In this document: in pieces, positions 7,606 to 16,650 of the stretch
How positions within the stretch are numbered: position 1 is the first letter of the stretch
How the letters are laid out: the number at the start of each line of letters is the position of its first letter
DNA from: CAJXVY01 sp965657575
GTDB taxonomy: Bacteria; Actinomycetota; Actinomycetes; Actinomycetales; Microbacteriaceae
Reading direction: 5' to 3'
NCBI GenBank assembly: GCA_965657575.1
Contig: CBFHOK010000004.1
Coordinates: 1 to 64,000, forward strand
DNA: 64,000 bases
Notes under the pieces: model-generated
Database searches by the model: none
What the model was told of the DNA's origin: nothing
The model's input: the letters and a program-made list of their open reading frames with translations, nothing else
Made by a program: the position numbers and the translations under genes

Positions 7606-8364
7606 TTAGGGGAGCACTACTACTTGAGCCGCATAGGCAAGCCCAGCGCCAAAACCAATTTGCAAAGCAAATCCACCAGATTCGATTCGCTTTTCCTCTA
7701 ACAGGCGGTGCATGGCAAGTGGAATTGAGGCTGCCGATGTGTTTCCGGTGGTCTCTATGTCCCTTGCAATTACAACCGAATCAGGAAGTTCAAGTTGCTT
7801 GGCAAACTCGTCAATAATCCGCATGTTGGCCTGATGGGTAACTAGGGCAGATAGGTCATTTACAGTGATTCCTGCAACATCCAGAGCTTCTTTGGCGGCT
7901 TTTACCATTTCCCAAACTGCCCACCTAAACACAGTCCTGCCCTCCTGCACCAAAGTCGGCCAAGGGCCACCTTCTTTGAATTCGAGGATTGAGCCGGTCA
8001 TTCCAACCTTGTCCCACTTGGTGCCATCACTGCCCCAAACACTTTGACTAATGCCGGGGGTGTCACTTGGGCCGACGATGGCCGCTCCTGCGCCGTCTCC
8101 GAGCAAAAAGCTAATTGTTCTATCTGTTGGATCAATGAAGTCTGAAAGCCTCTCAGCTCCAATTACGAGTGCATATTCACTCAGGCCTGATCGAATCATT
8201 GAATCCGCTTGTGCGATGCCATAGCAATATCCGGCGCAAGCTGCACTTATGTCATAGGCGGCCGCGTTCGGAATCCCTAGCTCTCCCGCAATAAGCGTTG
8301 CTGCAGAGGGGGTTGCGTAAGGAAACGAAATCGTTGAAACGATCACCAGGTCAATTTGTTCCGG
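7606..8364 (-). CDS. fabH: 3-oxoacyl-[acyl-carrier-protein] synthase III, C-terminal part (5' end in gap)
   Basis: The 252 residues present cover most of FabH, which starts fatty-acid synthesis by condensing acyl-CoA with malonyl-ACP. The nucleophile Cys is in SAACAGYCYG, the His in THQANMRI and the Asn in GNTSAAS. The first roughly 85 residues are missing in the N-gap. The frame happens to continue through the Ns into fabD, which produces a false 387-residue fusion. It is followed by acpP after 30 bases. Confidence 0.93.
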   Translation of the reverse strand, partial: PEQIDLVIVSTISFPYATPSAATLIAGELGIPNAAAYDISAACAGYCYGIAQADSMIRSGLSEYALVIGAERLSDFIDPTDRTISFLLGDGAGAAIVGPSDTPGISQSVWGSDGTKWDKVGMTGSILEFKEGGPWPTLVQEGRTVFRWAVWEMVKAAKEALDVAGITVNDLSALVTHQANMRIIDEFAKQLELPDSVVIARDIETTGNTSAASIPLAMHRLLEEKRIESGGFALQIGFGAGLAYAAQVVVLP

Positions 8365-8460
8365 NNNNNNNNNNNNNNNNNNNNNNNNNNNNNNNNNNNN
8401 NNNNNNNNNNNNNNNNNNNNNNNNNNNNNNNNNNNNNNNNNNNNNNNNNNNNNNNNNNNN
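8365..8460. other. Scaffold gap (96 N) hiding the fabD–fabH junction
   Basis: The run of 96 Ns separates the first 103 residues of FabD from a FabH lacking its first roughly 85 residues. Normal lengths (about 300 and 330 residues) imply that close to 0.9 kb is missing, so the N count is a placeholder. No repeated flanks are seen here. Confidence 0.93.
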
Positions 8461-8769
8461 CCCGGCAATTGCAGCAGCCGCAAACTCTCCAACGCTGTGG
8501 CCAGCCATTGCATCAAATCTACTAATGCCATCATCTCCGAAAACTGTTCTGACACTTGCAATGCTTGCCGAGACAATCAGTGGTTGAGTTACCGATGTCT
8601 GCGAGATTTCCTCTTGTGAGGCTTTTGTTCCAAGGTGAACTAAATCCAAACCTGTTATCAGTGAATGGGATTCGATTTGCCTTCTGAAGACATCGTTTAC
8701 AAGCCACGGCTCAAGAAATCCGGGCTTCTGACTGCCTTGTCCCGGGAATATCAGATATTTCATGCCCAT
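8461..8769 (-). CDS. fabD: Malonyl-CoA:ACP malonyltransferase, N-terminal fragment
   Basis: Only the first 103 residues are present before the gap. They include YLIFPGQGSQ and the nucleophile elbow GHSVGEF with Ser92. The enzyme loads malonyl groups onto ACP. ATG 8769 overlaps the stop of the PucR gene (TGATG), and a second ATG lies two codons in. The C-terminal two thirds, including the catalytic His, lies in the gap and cannot be assessed. Confidence 0.92.
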
Positions 8770-9911
8770 CAGGTTAGACCTTGTTGGGCCACCTGTGTTT
8801 GAACCCTGCCGAGCGAAAGTGCAATTCTCAGAGTGAACTGACCTCTAGAACTTAGTGGGTCAAGACCGAGCTGTTTGTGGATGGCGGCAAGCCTGTAGCG
8901 GACGGTGTTTGCGTGAACGAAGAGTTCTTCGGCGGTTCTTTCAATAGATCCATTGGTTTCGAAGAAAACCTGCAGTGTTTCTAGCAGTTGAGGATTGTCA
9001 TTCTGAAGTGTTTGATAAACCTCTCGGATAAGCGCTCTTTGCGCCTCCACTTCTCCAATAACAGCCCTCTCTGCCAGATACTCCCTACTTCGAACCGCCC
9101 GTCGTCCAAGGTTTTGACCTCTAAGTACCTTCATTGCACCAAAGGCAGCCCTGGCACTCCTCCTTGCAAGATTTATGCTTTCAACCCTCGGACCCATGAC
9201 AATCGGGCCTGGCTTTGCCACTGTTGCGAAATCCCCAGCAAGATCGAAGAGGTTTTCCCCAGTTGCGTTTTCTGAGGATCGGAATCCAGTTATCAGAATT
9301 AGGTTGTTTCCCTGTCTACCGATCAAAACGTCAGCAGATTTCACTCTTGCCAATTTTCGGTATTGGTCGAAATCTACTTCACCCTGAATCTCCCCAACCA
9401 TCACAGCTATTGCACCATCGCCTCGCCAGCCGAGTGCACTTGCCCGGCTTGCAACCTCGGCATCACTTTCACCAGCTATAACCGCATCAATAATCAGTGC
9501 TTCTAGGCGGTCATCCCAAATGGTCCTTGACCGACTCGCGCGAGCGTAAATGTCAGCCGCGGCAAAGCTAGTCTCCTTGGCGAAAGCATCAATAAGCTGC
9601 TGGTAATCATCGCCGAGGGTCATTTGCAACTCGGCGGCAATTTCTCTCGTTACTTGCAGGGTCTCTTGTAGTGACACTGACCTTAGAAGCTCCTTCGGTG
9701 CTGATTCGAAAGCTTGTGAGGCAAGAAGCGTTGAATCTGCCTGATTTTCAAGAAGTAATTTGAAATAATTGAGACCGTTTTTGACAACCGTCATTACCGA
9801 CTGTTTCCTGGTCTCGGGCATCTCCTTGAACCAATCAAGGTGCTCCTCAAGGCGCTTTTCAATTGACGCGGTTAGCGCCTCGGGTCTGAACCTGGGGTTA
9901 GGCGTCGCCAC
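8769..9911 (-). CDS. PucR-family transcriptional regulator of fatty-acid synthesis (FasR-like)
   Basis: The protein (380 residues from GTG 9911) ends in the CdaR/PucR helix-turn-helix: TAEELFVHANTVRYRLAAI with the preceding LLETLQVFFETNGSI segment. The middle is a GGDEF-like CdaR domain. It is the first gene before fabD, and the Streptomyces equivalent in this position, FasR, activates the fab operon. ATG 9959 is also in frame but would overlap aceE by 62 bases. GTG 9911 has GGAAG about five bases upstream and overlaps aceE by only 14, so I prefer it. The start remains uncertain. Confidence 0.85.
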   Translation of the reverse strand: MATPNPRFRPEALTASIEKRLEEHLDWFKEMPETRKQSVMTVVKNGLNYFKLLLENQADSTLLASQAFESAPKELLRSVSLQETLQVTREIAAELQMTLGDDYQQLIDAFAKETSFAAADIYARASRSRTIWDDRLEALIIDAVIAGESDAEVASRASALGWRGDGAIAVMVGEIQGEVDFDQYRKLARVKSADVLIGRQGNNLILITGFRSSENATGENLFDLAGDFATVAKPGPIVMGPRVESINLARRSARAAFGAMKVLRGQNLGRRAVRSREYLAERAVIGEVEAQRALIREVYQTLQNDNPQLLETLQVFFETNGSIERTAEELFVHANTVRYRLAAIHKQLGLDPLSSRGQFTLRIALSLGRVQTQVAQQGLT

Positions 9912-12618
9912 CAGCACTTCCACTTGTCCCAGCTCGAACATCGTCAAGTTTGAATTCATTCATCAATTCAAGCGCCATTCCCTTTTGAACCTTGCCCTGC
10001 TTTTCAAGCTCTAGCAGCGCTCTAGCCGCAATGGAAGGTCCGTCAATCTTGAAGTAGCGCCTTGCTGCTGGACGAGTATCACTGAAGCCGAAGCCTTCGG
10101 CTCCCAAGGTTGCGTAATCACCCGGTATCCACTGCCTGATCATGTCTGGGACCGCATGCATAAAGTCACTAACTCCAACAAAGGGCCCCTCAGCATGTTC
10201 CAGTTTTTGAGAAACGTATGCAGTTTTTGCTGGCTCATCGGGATTTAAGAAGTTGTGCTCGTCTGTTTGCAGACCGTCTTTGCGTAACTCTCCCCAGCTT
10301 GTCACAGACCAGACATCAGCACTGACTCCATAGGTTTGAAGAATTTGCTGCGCTTCTAGTGCCCAGGGGACGCTGACACCACTGGCTAGCAGCTGTGTTT
10401 TTATGCCCTCACCACCGGTACTGATTTTGTGCAAACCACGGATGATTCCTTCAATGTCAACCTCCTCTGGCTGAGCGGGTTGAAGCATTGGCTCGTTATA
10501 AACCGTGAGGTAATACATGACGTTGGGATCATCGTGCTCACCGCCATACATCCGTTCAATTCCAGATTTCACAATGTGTGAAATCTCGTATCCGTAGGCG
10601 GGGTCGTAGGCAACAACAGCTGGATTGGTGCTAGCCAGAACTAAAGAATGACCATCTGCGTGCTGCAGACCCTCACCGGTCAGAGTGGTTCTTCCAGCTG
10701 TTGCCCCAATCAGGAAGCCTCTCGCCATCTGGTCACCGGCTGCCCACAGGGCGTCTGCAGTTCTTTGGAATCCAAACATGGAGTAAAAGACATAGATAGG
10801 AATCATCGGTTGACCGTGAGTTGAATAGCTGGTTCCGGCTGCTGTGAATGCGGCAACTGAGCCCGCTTCGTTGATTCCAGGGTGGAGAATCTGACCACTT
10901 TCAGATTCCTTATAGGAGAGCAATAGCTCGCGATCTACCGATAGGTACTTCTGTCCAAAAGGGTTGTATATCTTGGCGGTGGGAAAAAACGCGTCCATCC
11001 CAAATGTTCTAGCCTCGTCGGGAATGATCGGGACAATTCTTTGTCCTGTGCCGTTGGCCTTTAGTAGATCCTTGAGCATTCGAACGAAGGCCATGGTGGT
11101 GGCAACCTCTTGGTTACCACTCCCTTTTCGAGGTGTTTCGTAGGCCTTGTCCTCTGGCAGTTCAAAGTGAACGTATTTGCTTCTTCTCTCGGGTAAGAAG
11201 CCACCTAGCTGCTTCCTACGCTCAAGCATGTACTGGATTTCTTCGCTGTCACTACCGGGGTTGTAGTACGGGGGCAGATAGGGGTCTGCCTCTAACTGCG
11301 CATCACTGATTGGAATGCGCATTTCGTCTCTAAAGTCCTTGAGATTCTCCAGGGACAGTTTCTTCATCTGGTGGGTTGCGTTTCGCGCCTCAAAACTCTT
11401 TCCGAGACCGTAGCCCTTCACCGTTTTGACGATGATGACAGTTGGTTGACCCTTGTGTTCGGTAGCAGCTTTATAAGCAGCATAAATCTTCTTATAATCA
11501 TGCCCACCACGTTTCAGACCCCAAATCTGATCATCCGATAGGTCTTCAACAAGGGCACGGGTTCGGTGGTCTCTTCCAAAGAAGTTTTCCCTGATGAATC
11601 CACCGCTTTCCGCTTTATAGGTTTGGTAATCACCATCTGGGGTTTTATTCATAAGGTCCACTAGTGCACCGTCATGATCCTTATCCAGAAGCTTGTCCCA
11701 CTCACGTCCCCAAATAACTTTGATTACATTCCAGCCAGCCCCTCTGAAGAAGCTCTCTAGCTCCTGGATGATCTTTCCATTTCCACGAACTGGTCCATCA
11801 AGTCTTTGTAGGTTGGCGTTAATTACGAAGTTGAGGTTGTCAAGACCCTCGTTGGCAGCAATTTGCAAGGCTCCACGTGACTCGACCTCATCCATTTCTC
11901 CATCACCCAAAAAGGCCCAAACCTGTTGGTCTGAGGGGTCTTTGAATCCTCGGTTTTCCAAGTATCGATTGAACTGGGCTTGATAGATGGCATTGATTGG
12001 TCCCAGACCCATCGACACTGTTGGAAATTGCCAAAAGTCTGGCAGAAGCCTTGGGTGCGGATAGGAGGGAAGCCCGCCGGCAAGGTGAGATTTCTCTTGA
12101 CGGAATCCATCAAGTCGGTCAGCACTCAGCCTTCCCTCTAGAAACGCTCTAGCGTAAGGCCCGGGGGAGGCGTGACCCTGAACAAAAATTTGGTCTCCGC
12201 CCGATGGGTGATCTTGACCGCGGAAGAAGTGGTTGAAGCCGACTTCGTATAGAGAGGCAGATGAGGCGAACGTTGAAATGTGTCCACCAACGGCAATCTC
12301 TGGTCGTTGGGCTCTGTGAACCAAAACCGCAGAGTTCCAGCGCATCCAAGCGCGGTAGGTTCTCTCGATTTGCTCATCACCTGGGAATTCGGGTTCGTCT
12401 TCGGGGGAGATGGTGTTGATGTAGTCCGTGGTCGGAACCAGTGGAACGTTTAGTTGAAGTTCGTGTGAGCGCCTGAGCAGGTGCTGCATGATTTCTCGTG
12501 CTCTGCCTCGGCCTTTATTGTCACTCAGTGAATCAAGTGACTCCAGCCACTCTGAAGTTTCATTTGGATCTTTGTCTGGATGTGGAACAGCAAAGGCGTC
12601 CTGGTTGTTGAACGACAT
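9898..12618 (-). CDS. aceE: Pyruvate dehydrogenase E1 component, homodimeric type
   Basis: This thiamine-diphosphate enzyme decarboxylates pyruvate and passes the acetyl group to a lipoylated E2. At 906 residues it has the length of the single-chain AceE. The ThDP-binding motif begins at GDGEMDE and runs to the NANLQRLDG segment. ATG 12618 (MSFNNQDAF) fits the family and has GAGGGG just upstream; TTG 12660 would extend it by 14 residues, but the predicted transcription start lies inside that extension. It is directly upstream of the PucR gene, linking acetyl-CoA supply with fatty-acid synthesis. Its E2 and E3 partners are probably the genes at 30639–33428. Confidence 0.95.
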   Translation of the reverse strand: MSFNNQDAFAVPHPDKDPNETSEWLESLDSLSDNKGRGRAREIMQHLLRRSHELQLNVPLVPTTDYINTISPEDEPEFPGDEQIERTYRAWMRWNSAVLVHRAQRPEIAVGGHISTFASSASLYEVGFNHFFRGQDHPSGGDQIFVQGHASPGPYARAFLEGRLSADRLDGFRQEKSHLAGGLPSYPHPRLLPDFWQFPTVSMGLGPINAIYQAQFNRYLENRGFKDPSDQQVWAFLGDGEMDEVESRGALQIAANEGLDNLNFVINANLQRLDGPVRGNGKIIQELESFFRGAGWNVIKVIWGREWDKLLDKDHDGALVDLMNKTPDGDYQTYKAESGGFIRENFFGRDHRTRALVEDLSDDQIWGLKRGGHDYKKIYAAYKAATEHKGQPTVIIVKTVKGYGLGKSFEARNATHQMKKLSLENLKDFRDEMRIPISDAQLEADPYLPPYYNPGSDSEEIQYMLERRKQLGGFLPERRSKYVHFELPEDKAYETPRKGSGNQEVATTMAFVRMLKDLLKANGTGQRIVPIIPDEARTFGMDAFFPTAKIYNPFGQKYLSVDRELLLSYKESESGQILHPGINEAGSVAAFTAAGTSYSTHGQPMIPIYVFYSMFGFQRTADALWAAGDQMARGFLIGATAGRTTLTGEGLQHADGHSLVLASTNPAVVAYDPAYGYEISHIVKSGIERMYGGEHDDPNVMYYLTVYNEPMLQPAQPEEVDIEGIIRGLHKISTGGEGIKTQLLASGVSVPWALEAQQILQTYGVSADVWSVTSWGELRKDGLQTDEHNFLNPDEPAKTAYVSQKLEHAEGPFVGVSDFMHAVPDMIRQWIPGDYATLGAEGFGFSDTRPAARRYFKIDGPSIAARALLELEKQGKVQKGMALELMNEFKLDDVRAGTSGSAGGDA

Positions 12619-12660
12619 AGCCCCTCGGCTTTCAATCTCTTGTGGAGTAATTTTGAACAA

Positions 12661-12686
12661 AGACTACCCGCAACTGAACCTAGACT
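12661..12686. promoter_or_regulatory. Divergent -10 boxes for aceE and the peroxiredoxin
   Basis: On the minus strand TAGTCT (12666–12661) is placed to start aceE transcription near 12653, giving a short leader before ATG 12618. On the plus strand TAGACT (12681–12686) would start the peroxiredoxin mRNA near 12693, ahead of an AAGGAAAGG ribosome site. Neither has a strong -35 box. Confidence 0.45.
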
Positions 12687-12712
12687 GCCAATTACAAGGA
12701 AAGGTTTTTCAA

Positions 12713-13171
12713 ATGAGCATTCAAATCGGAGACAAAGCACCAAATTTCACCTTGCCGAACCAACACGGAGAGGAAATCGAACTCTCAAGCCTCAAAGGGA
12801 CACCGGTTGTCCTGGCTTTCTACCCACTAAGCTTCTCGCCAACCTGCACCGACGAGCTTTGTGAACTGCGAGACGAGTTCGATATTTTTCAGGATTCAAA
12901 CGCTCGTCTTTTTGGTATCAGCGTTGACAGTAAATTCACTCAGGCTGCTTTCAGCGAGGCGAAGAACTACCAGTTTGATCTGTTAGCTGACTTCAAGCCC
13001 CATGGTGAGGTTACGAAACTCTACGAAGCATGGCTTGAAGAAAAAGGTCATGGAACTCGGGCGACCTATGTTTTGGACAGCGAGGGAGTGGTCGTTGCCA
13101 AGTTTGTGACAAGCCCTGGAGAGATGCGCCCATTAGCGGATTACAAAAAAGCTTTGGAACTAGTTTCATAG
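12713..13171 (+). CDS. Peroxiredoxin, BCP/AhpE-like thiol peroxidase
   Basis: The 152-residue thioredoxin-fold protein reduces hydroperoxides. The active region SPTCTDELC has a peroxidatic Cys after Pro-x-x-x-Ser-x-x and a second Cys five residues later, the spacing of atypical 2-Cys BCP enzymes. ATG 12713 follows AAGGAAAGG; the frame is open further upstream but those codons lie inside aceE and the divergent promoter. A peroxiredoxin sits near aceE in mycobacteria too (AhpE region, from memory). Confidence 0.88.
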   Translation: MSIQIGDKAPNFTLPNQHGEEIELSSLKGTPVVLAFYPLSFSPTCTDELCELRDEFDIFQDSNARLFGISVDSKFTQAAFSEAKNYQFDLLADFKPHGEVTKLYEAWLEEKGHGTRATYVLDSEGVVVAKFVTSPGEMRPLADYKKALELVS

Positions 13172-13201
13172 TTTGGGCATTTTGTTGGTAGTATCGCCCG
13201 T

Positions 13202-13274
13202 GGGCCTTTAGCTCAGTTGGTAGAGCGCCACGTTTACACCGTGGATGTCATCGGTTCGAGCCCGGTAGGGCCCA
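13202..13274 (+). tRNA. tRNA-Val (anticodon TAC)
   Basis: The acceptor GGGCCTT pairs with AGGGCCC and is followed by discriminator A. The anticodon arm is CCACG-TTTACAC-CGTGG, giving anticodon TAC, and the T-arm is ATCGG-TTCGAGC-CCGGT. CCA is not encoded. It lies 30 bases after the peroxiredoxin gene. Confidence 0.96.
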
Positions 13275-13296
13275 CGCATTGCAAAAGAGAGCGAGT

Positions 13297-15171
13297 ATGA
13301 CCAACTACTCCTTCGAACCTCCAGCCAAAAAGGCGATGGATGAAGCAGAGTTGAGCGAGCTCATTTCTGGTCTATCAGCCGATGAGTCTGGTATTGAAAA
13401 AGCAATGAATATCTTGCAAGAGCAGGAAGCTCTGCGCTCTCAGGATGAGAAAAATTTCCAAGAATGGCGTGAGTCGCTTCTTGTTGATGGTTCCGTTGAG
13501 GCACTGCGTGCAATTGAAAAGGTCACCGGTGAGGTTTTGGTAGAGCCAGAGGCAGAGCTAGATCCGGTTGTAAATTCTCCGGAATCGACTGCTACAGACG
13601 ATCAGGCTAACGCGGAAGAATTCGAACAAGGTGAAGAACAAATCCAAAGCCCTCAAGCTGATCAAGAGCAAGATAGTGACGCTCAGCCAGCACCGGCTCA
13701 AGAGACCGAGGTGTCACAGGACCAGGAATCTGAGCAGACCACTGTTGAATCTGCAGTATCGGAGGGTAAAACTGCTGAGACGGAAATTGTTGATTCAGAG
13801 GCCATCGAGGAAACAGTTGTCGATAGTTTTGAAGAAGAAGTTCAAATATCCATCCAAGAGGATCAGGTCGAGGTTGAATACCGAACTGCCATAACGACCG
13901 TTTCTTCAATCGTCCCGCCAGCAGGCTCTTTCCAGCAAGCGGTTGTAGAGGGCGTTTTGTCCCGTCCAAGAAGGATTCGTCAGCACTTATCGAGCAAATT
14001 TGTGCTGGGGGTCTCGCTCGCAACTGCCATATTCTCAAGTTTGGTAATGATTGGCAGCGCCTACTTTGATGGCAGCCAATGGTCAAACTTGGGTGCTCTA
14101 GCTGGTGTTTTACTGGGCTTCGGACTGTTCGCACTGCACGGATTCCAAAAAACAGGTTTTATAAGTCTGGTTTCTCAAAGTCTTGGGAGATTTTCGCTTT
14201 ATTGGCAACTGGCAGTTTTGGTCTCAGTGTCACTATTACTGGTCTCCGCTAGCAATTTATTCAGGGATAATTCGTTTTTTAGCAACCTCGACGTCCAACC
14301 CGCACGAATCTTTGAATACCTTCTCGATGAGGTCTCTCTGACGGTGATTTTTGCCGTTGCGCTTGCTGCGGTTCTGGCCTGGCAGCCGATGTTGAGATTT
14401 GGTCTTTTGCGATTACTTGCTCTTGTTGGCATTGGCTCTGTTGTGGTCATGCTTTCAGATATCTCTTCTAACGACACCTCTCTCGGAGACTGGCGGTATC
14501 AAGAGTTTCTACTCGGACTGGCGGTTGGATTGGTTTTGGTTGTATCTCTTTCGTTGGTTGCCCAACCAAATTTTGCATCCGATCACGAGAGACCGTCATG
14601 GGCGGTTGGTGAGTTTGTATCGCGCAAGAATAGAGCTGCCGTTCTGCACAGCGTTTTGTTTGTGTTGCTACCAGGTTTACTGGCTTTTGGTGTTCTGAGT
14701 TCATCCGAGCTTGGTAAATCAGAATGGACCCAAACCGGTCTGCTGGTCGCCGCCGGGGTAAGTATTTTTGTTTCACTGTTGGGTATTTTGAATAAGTCCA
14801 ACATTTATCTAAAGCTCTCGTCGCTGATTCTGGTTTCAGCTGGGTTGATAGCGGGGGAGTATTTAACCAATGAAGCGGTTCAGGGTCTAGCGGTCATCGG
14901 TTTGGTCTTGCTTGCCTCACTTATCGGTTCCGCTCTGGTGATCCGATTTATTCTCAAAGAAATGAACTATCCATGGTTGATTATCCTTTCATCGACACTT
15001 GGACTAGTTGCAGGCTGGCTAATTGAGAACCCATTTGGGCTTTTGGATTTAGGATTTAGCGGGTATCAGGATCTGCAGGGAGCCGGTCTCGGTTACCTGG
15101 CAGCGTTGTCGTTAGCTGGGGTTGTGACACTTGCTGGTATCAGGAGAGCTAGGTCCAATGAAGACAGCTGA
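13297..15171 (+). CDS. Unknown membrane protein: acidic cytoplasmic N-terminus and about 12 membrane segments
   Basis: I do not recognise a characterised family. From ATG 13297 (after GAGAGCGAG) the 624-residue protein has about 190 residues very rich in Glu, Gln and Asp, then a basic RPRRIRQ patch, then about a dozen hydrophobic helices to the C-terminus. Such a layout suggests an integral membrane protein with a disordered acidic tail. No transporter signature or catalytic motif is visible. It overlaps the Nif3 gene by 14 bases and seems to head the Nif3–zinc-ribbon–RNase H operon. Confidence 0.8.
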   Translation: MTNYSFEPPAKKAMDEAELSELISGLSADESGIEKAMNILQEQEALRSQDEKNFQEWRESLLVDGSVEALRAIEKVTGEVLVEPEAELDPVVNSPESTATDDQANAEEFEQGEEQIQSPQADQEQDSDAQPAPAQETEVSQDQESEQTTVESAVSEGKTAETEIVDSEAIEETVVDSFEEEVQISIQEDQVEVEYRTAITTVSSIVPPAGSFQQAVVEGVLSRPRRIRQHLSSKFVLGVSLATAIFSSLVMIGSAYFDGSQWSNLGALAGVLLGFGLFALHGFQKTGFISLVSQSLGRFSLYWQLAVLVSVSLLLVSASNLFRDNSFFSNLDVQPARIFEYLLDEVSLTVIFAVALAAVLAWQPMLRFGLLRLLALVGIGSVVVMLSDISSNDTSLGDWRYQEFLLGLAVGLVLVVSLSLVAQPNFASDHERPSWAVGEFVSRKNRAAVLHSVLFVLLPGLLAFGVLSSSELGKSEWTQTGLLVAAGVSIFVSLLGILNKSNIYLKLSSLILVSAGLIAGEYLTNEAVQGLAVIGLVLLASLIGSALVIRFILKEMNYPWLIILSSTLGLVAGWLIENPFGLLDLGFSGYQDLQGAGLGYLAALSLAGVVTLAGIRRARSNEDS

Positions 15172-15940
15172 GTTTCTTTCCTGGGCCAATAAGACATGGC
15201 CAGAAAGCGAAGCTGAGGATTGGGATAACCCGGGGCTCATCACCGGTGATTTGTCCGCCGAGCACTCAAGGGTCTTATTAGCCGTAGATATCACCAACGA
15301 CGTCTTGGACGAGGCAATAAAAAATGATTGCAGCTTGGTCGTTGCTCATCATCCGCTTTTGCTTGGCGGAGTTGATAGCTTGCGCGAAGATCTATTCAAG
15401 GGGCAGTTGCTTGCCAAGGCAATCAGAAACAATCTGACTTTGTTTGCAGCTCACACAAACGCAGACATAGTCTCCGGTGGCGTCAGTGACAGTCTGGCTA
15501 AGAAGCTTGGGATGACAGAAACTCATGCCATCGATGGCAATTCGGTCGGTCATGGCCGAGTCGGCAGAGTTAGGAAGCAAAGTCTTAGGGATTTGACGCA
15601 AAAAATAATTGAAGAGATTCCCTCAACCGCAAGGGGTGTCTCATTCATCGGAGATCTTGAAATGCAGATTGAGAGAGTTGCGCTGGTGGCAGGTTCTGGG
15701 ATGAGCTTTGTGGATCAAGTATCTGCTGACGTATTCATCACCAGCGATGTGAAACACCATTCAGCATTAGATTTCAAGGAACAGGTGAGCCTCGGCGGAC
15801 CAAAAGCTCTGATTGATATTTCTCACTTCGCCGCTGAGTCAGTCTGGCTTGAGGGACTCGCTATGCAAATCACCGATATAGGTTTAGAAGCGATTGTCAG
15901 TGAAATAAATACTGATCCTTGGGACGGAGTAATTAGATGA
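15158..15940 (+). CDS. Nif3-like dinuclear metal-centre protein
   Basis: This is a 260-residue member of the NIF3 / GTP cyclohydrolase I type 2-like family, whose biochemical role is unsettled. The metal ligands are visible in VVAHHPLLLGG, in AAHTNAD and near the C-terminus in ISHFAAESVW. ATG 15158 follows AGGAGAG; the longer frame from 15131 would overlap the membrane-protein gene further. Its stop overlaps the zinc-ribbon gene start as ATGA. The Nif3–zinc ribbon–RNase H order is conserved in actinobacteria. Confidence 0.93.
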   Translation: MKTAEFLSWANKTWPESEAEDWDNPGLITGDLSAEHSRVLLAVDITNDVLDEAIKNDCSLVVAHHPLLLGGVDSLREDLFKGQLLAKAIRNNLTLFAAHTNADIVSGGVSDSLAKKLGMTETHAIDGNSVGHGRVGRVRKQSLRDLTQKIIEEIPSTARGVSFIGDLEMQIERVALVAGSGMSFVDQVSADVFITSDVKHHSALDFKEQVSLGGPKALIDISHFAAESVWLEGLAMQITDIGLEAIVSEINTDPWDGVIR

Positions 15941-16650
15941 ACCTAAGTGAATCGGACAGGGAACAGCTGATTGAACTTGCAAAGCTAGAGATGGAGCTTG
16001 GTAAGGTCAAAGGCCAATTCACAAAGCTTTCTTCCTCTGACCCAGCGGAGGACGTAAACAGTGAATTCTTGGCAATCAGTGAGAAGCTGAGCTCTTCAAG
16101 AGCTGAATACGAAGATTCTGAGCTGGAAGCAAAGCGCATTACGGAAGACCTAGAGCTTGTTGAAAAACGCATCGAAAGAGACAGGATGCTGATTGAGAAT
16201 TCAAGTAATGCCAGCGAGCTGAGTGGTCTGCAGCATGAAATGGCCACCTTGGAAAGCCGCAAGAGCAATCTAGAGACCGAACTGTTGGAAAAAATGGAAC
16301 AGCAGGAGTCCATCACGGCGGTAATTGATCAGTTGACTGAAAAAAAGCAATCTTTAAGAGAAAAACTGGCTGAGGTTGAGACCAGTCACTCAGCTGAATT
16401 GAGCGAGGCAAAGGCTCAATTGGCGCAATTGGAAGAAACCCGGTCAGAACTACTCGGCAGTCTTCCTGAAGCTGTATCGGAGGAGTATCAACGTAAGGCT
16501 AAGCGCGGTGTTCCGGTTGGAATGCTGCAGTCTGGTGCCTGTTCGGCATGCCATCTGAACCTTAATGCAACCGAACTGGCAGCGATCAGGGCCAAGCCTG
16601 CCGATGAACTTGTGAACTGTCCAGAGTGCCAGGCGATATTGATCCGATGA
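15937..16650 (+). CDS. Coiled-coil protein with C-terminal C4 zinc ribbon
   Basis: Residues 1 to about 180 are a long charged coiled coil. The C-terminus is a zinc ribbon with CSACHLNL and CPECQAIL supplying four cysteines. It belongs to the zf-RING_7 family that always neighbours Nif3; a nucleic-acid-binding role is likely but not proven. It is 237 residues long, overlaps Nif3 by four bases and overlaps the RNase H gene by four, which indicates translational coupling. Confidence 0.92.
   Translation: MNLSESDREQLIELAKLEMELGKVKGQFTKLSSSDPAEDVNSEFLAISEKLSSSRAEYEDSELEAKRITEDLELVEKRIERDRMLIENSSNASELSGLQHEMATLESRKSNLETELLEKMEQQESITAVIDQLTEKKQSLREKLAEVETSHSAELSEAKAQLAQLEETRSELLGSLPEAVSEEYQRKAKRGVPVGMLQSGACSACHLNLNATELAAIRAKPADELVNCPECQAILIR

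Noticed and set aside
7606..8769. 387-residue FabD–FabH fusion protein
   Set aside because: The fusion exists only because the frame runs through 96 Ns; both parts lack essential regions that normal genes have.
12488..13171. 227-residue peroxiredoxin starting inside aceE
   Set aside because: The first 75 codons lie in aceE and the divergent promoter; the ATG at 12713 has the ribosome site and the family N-terminus.
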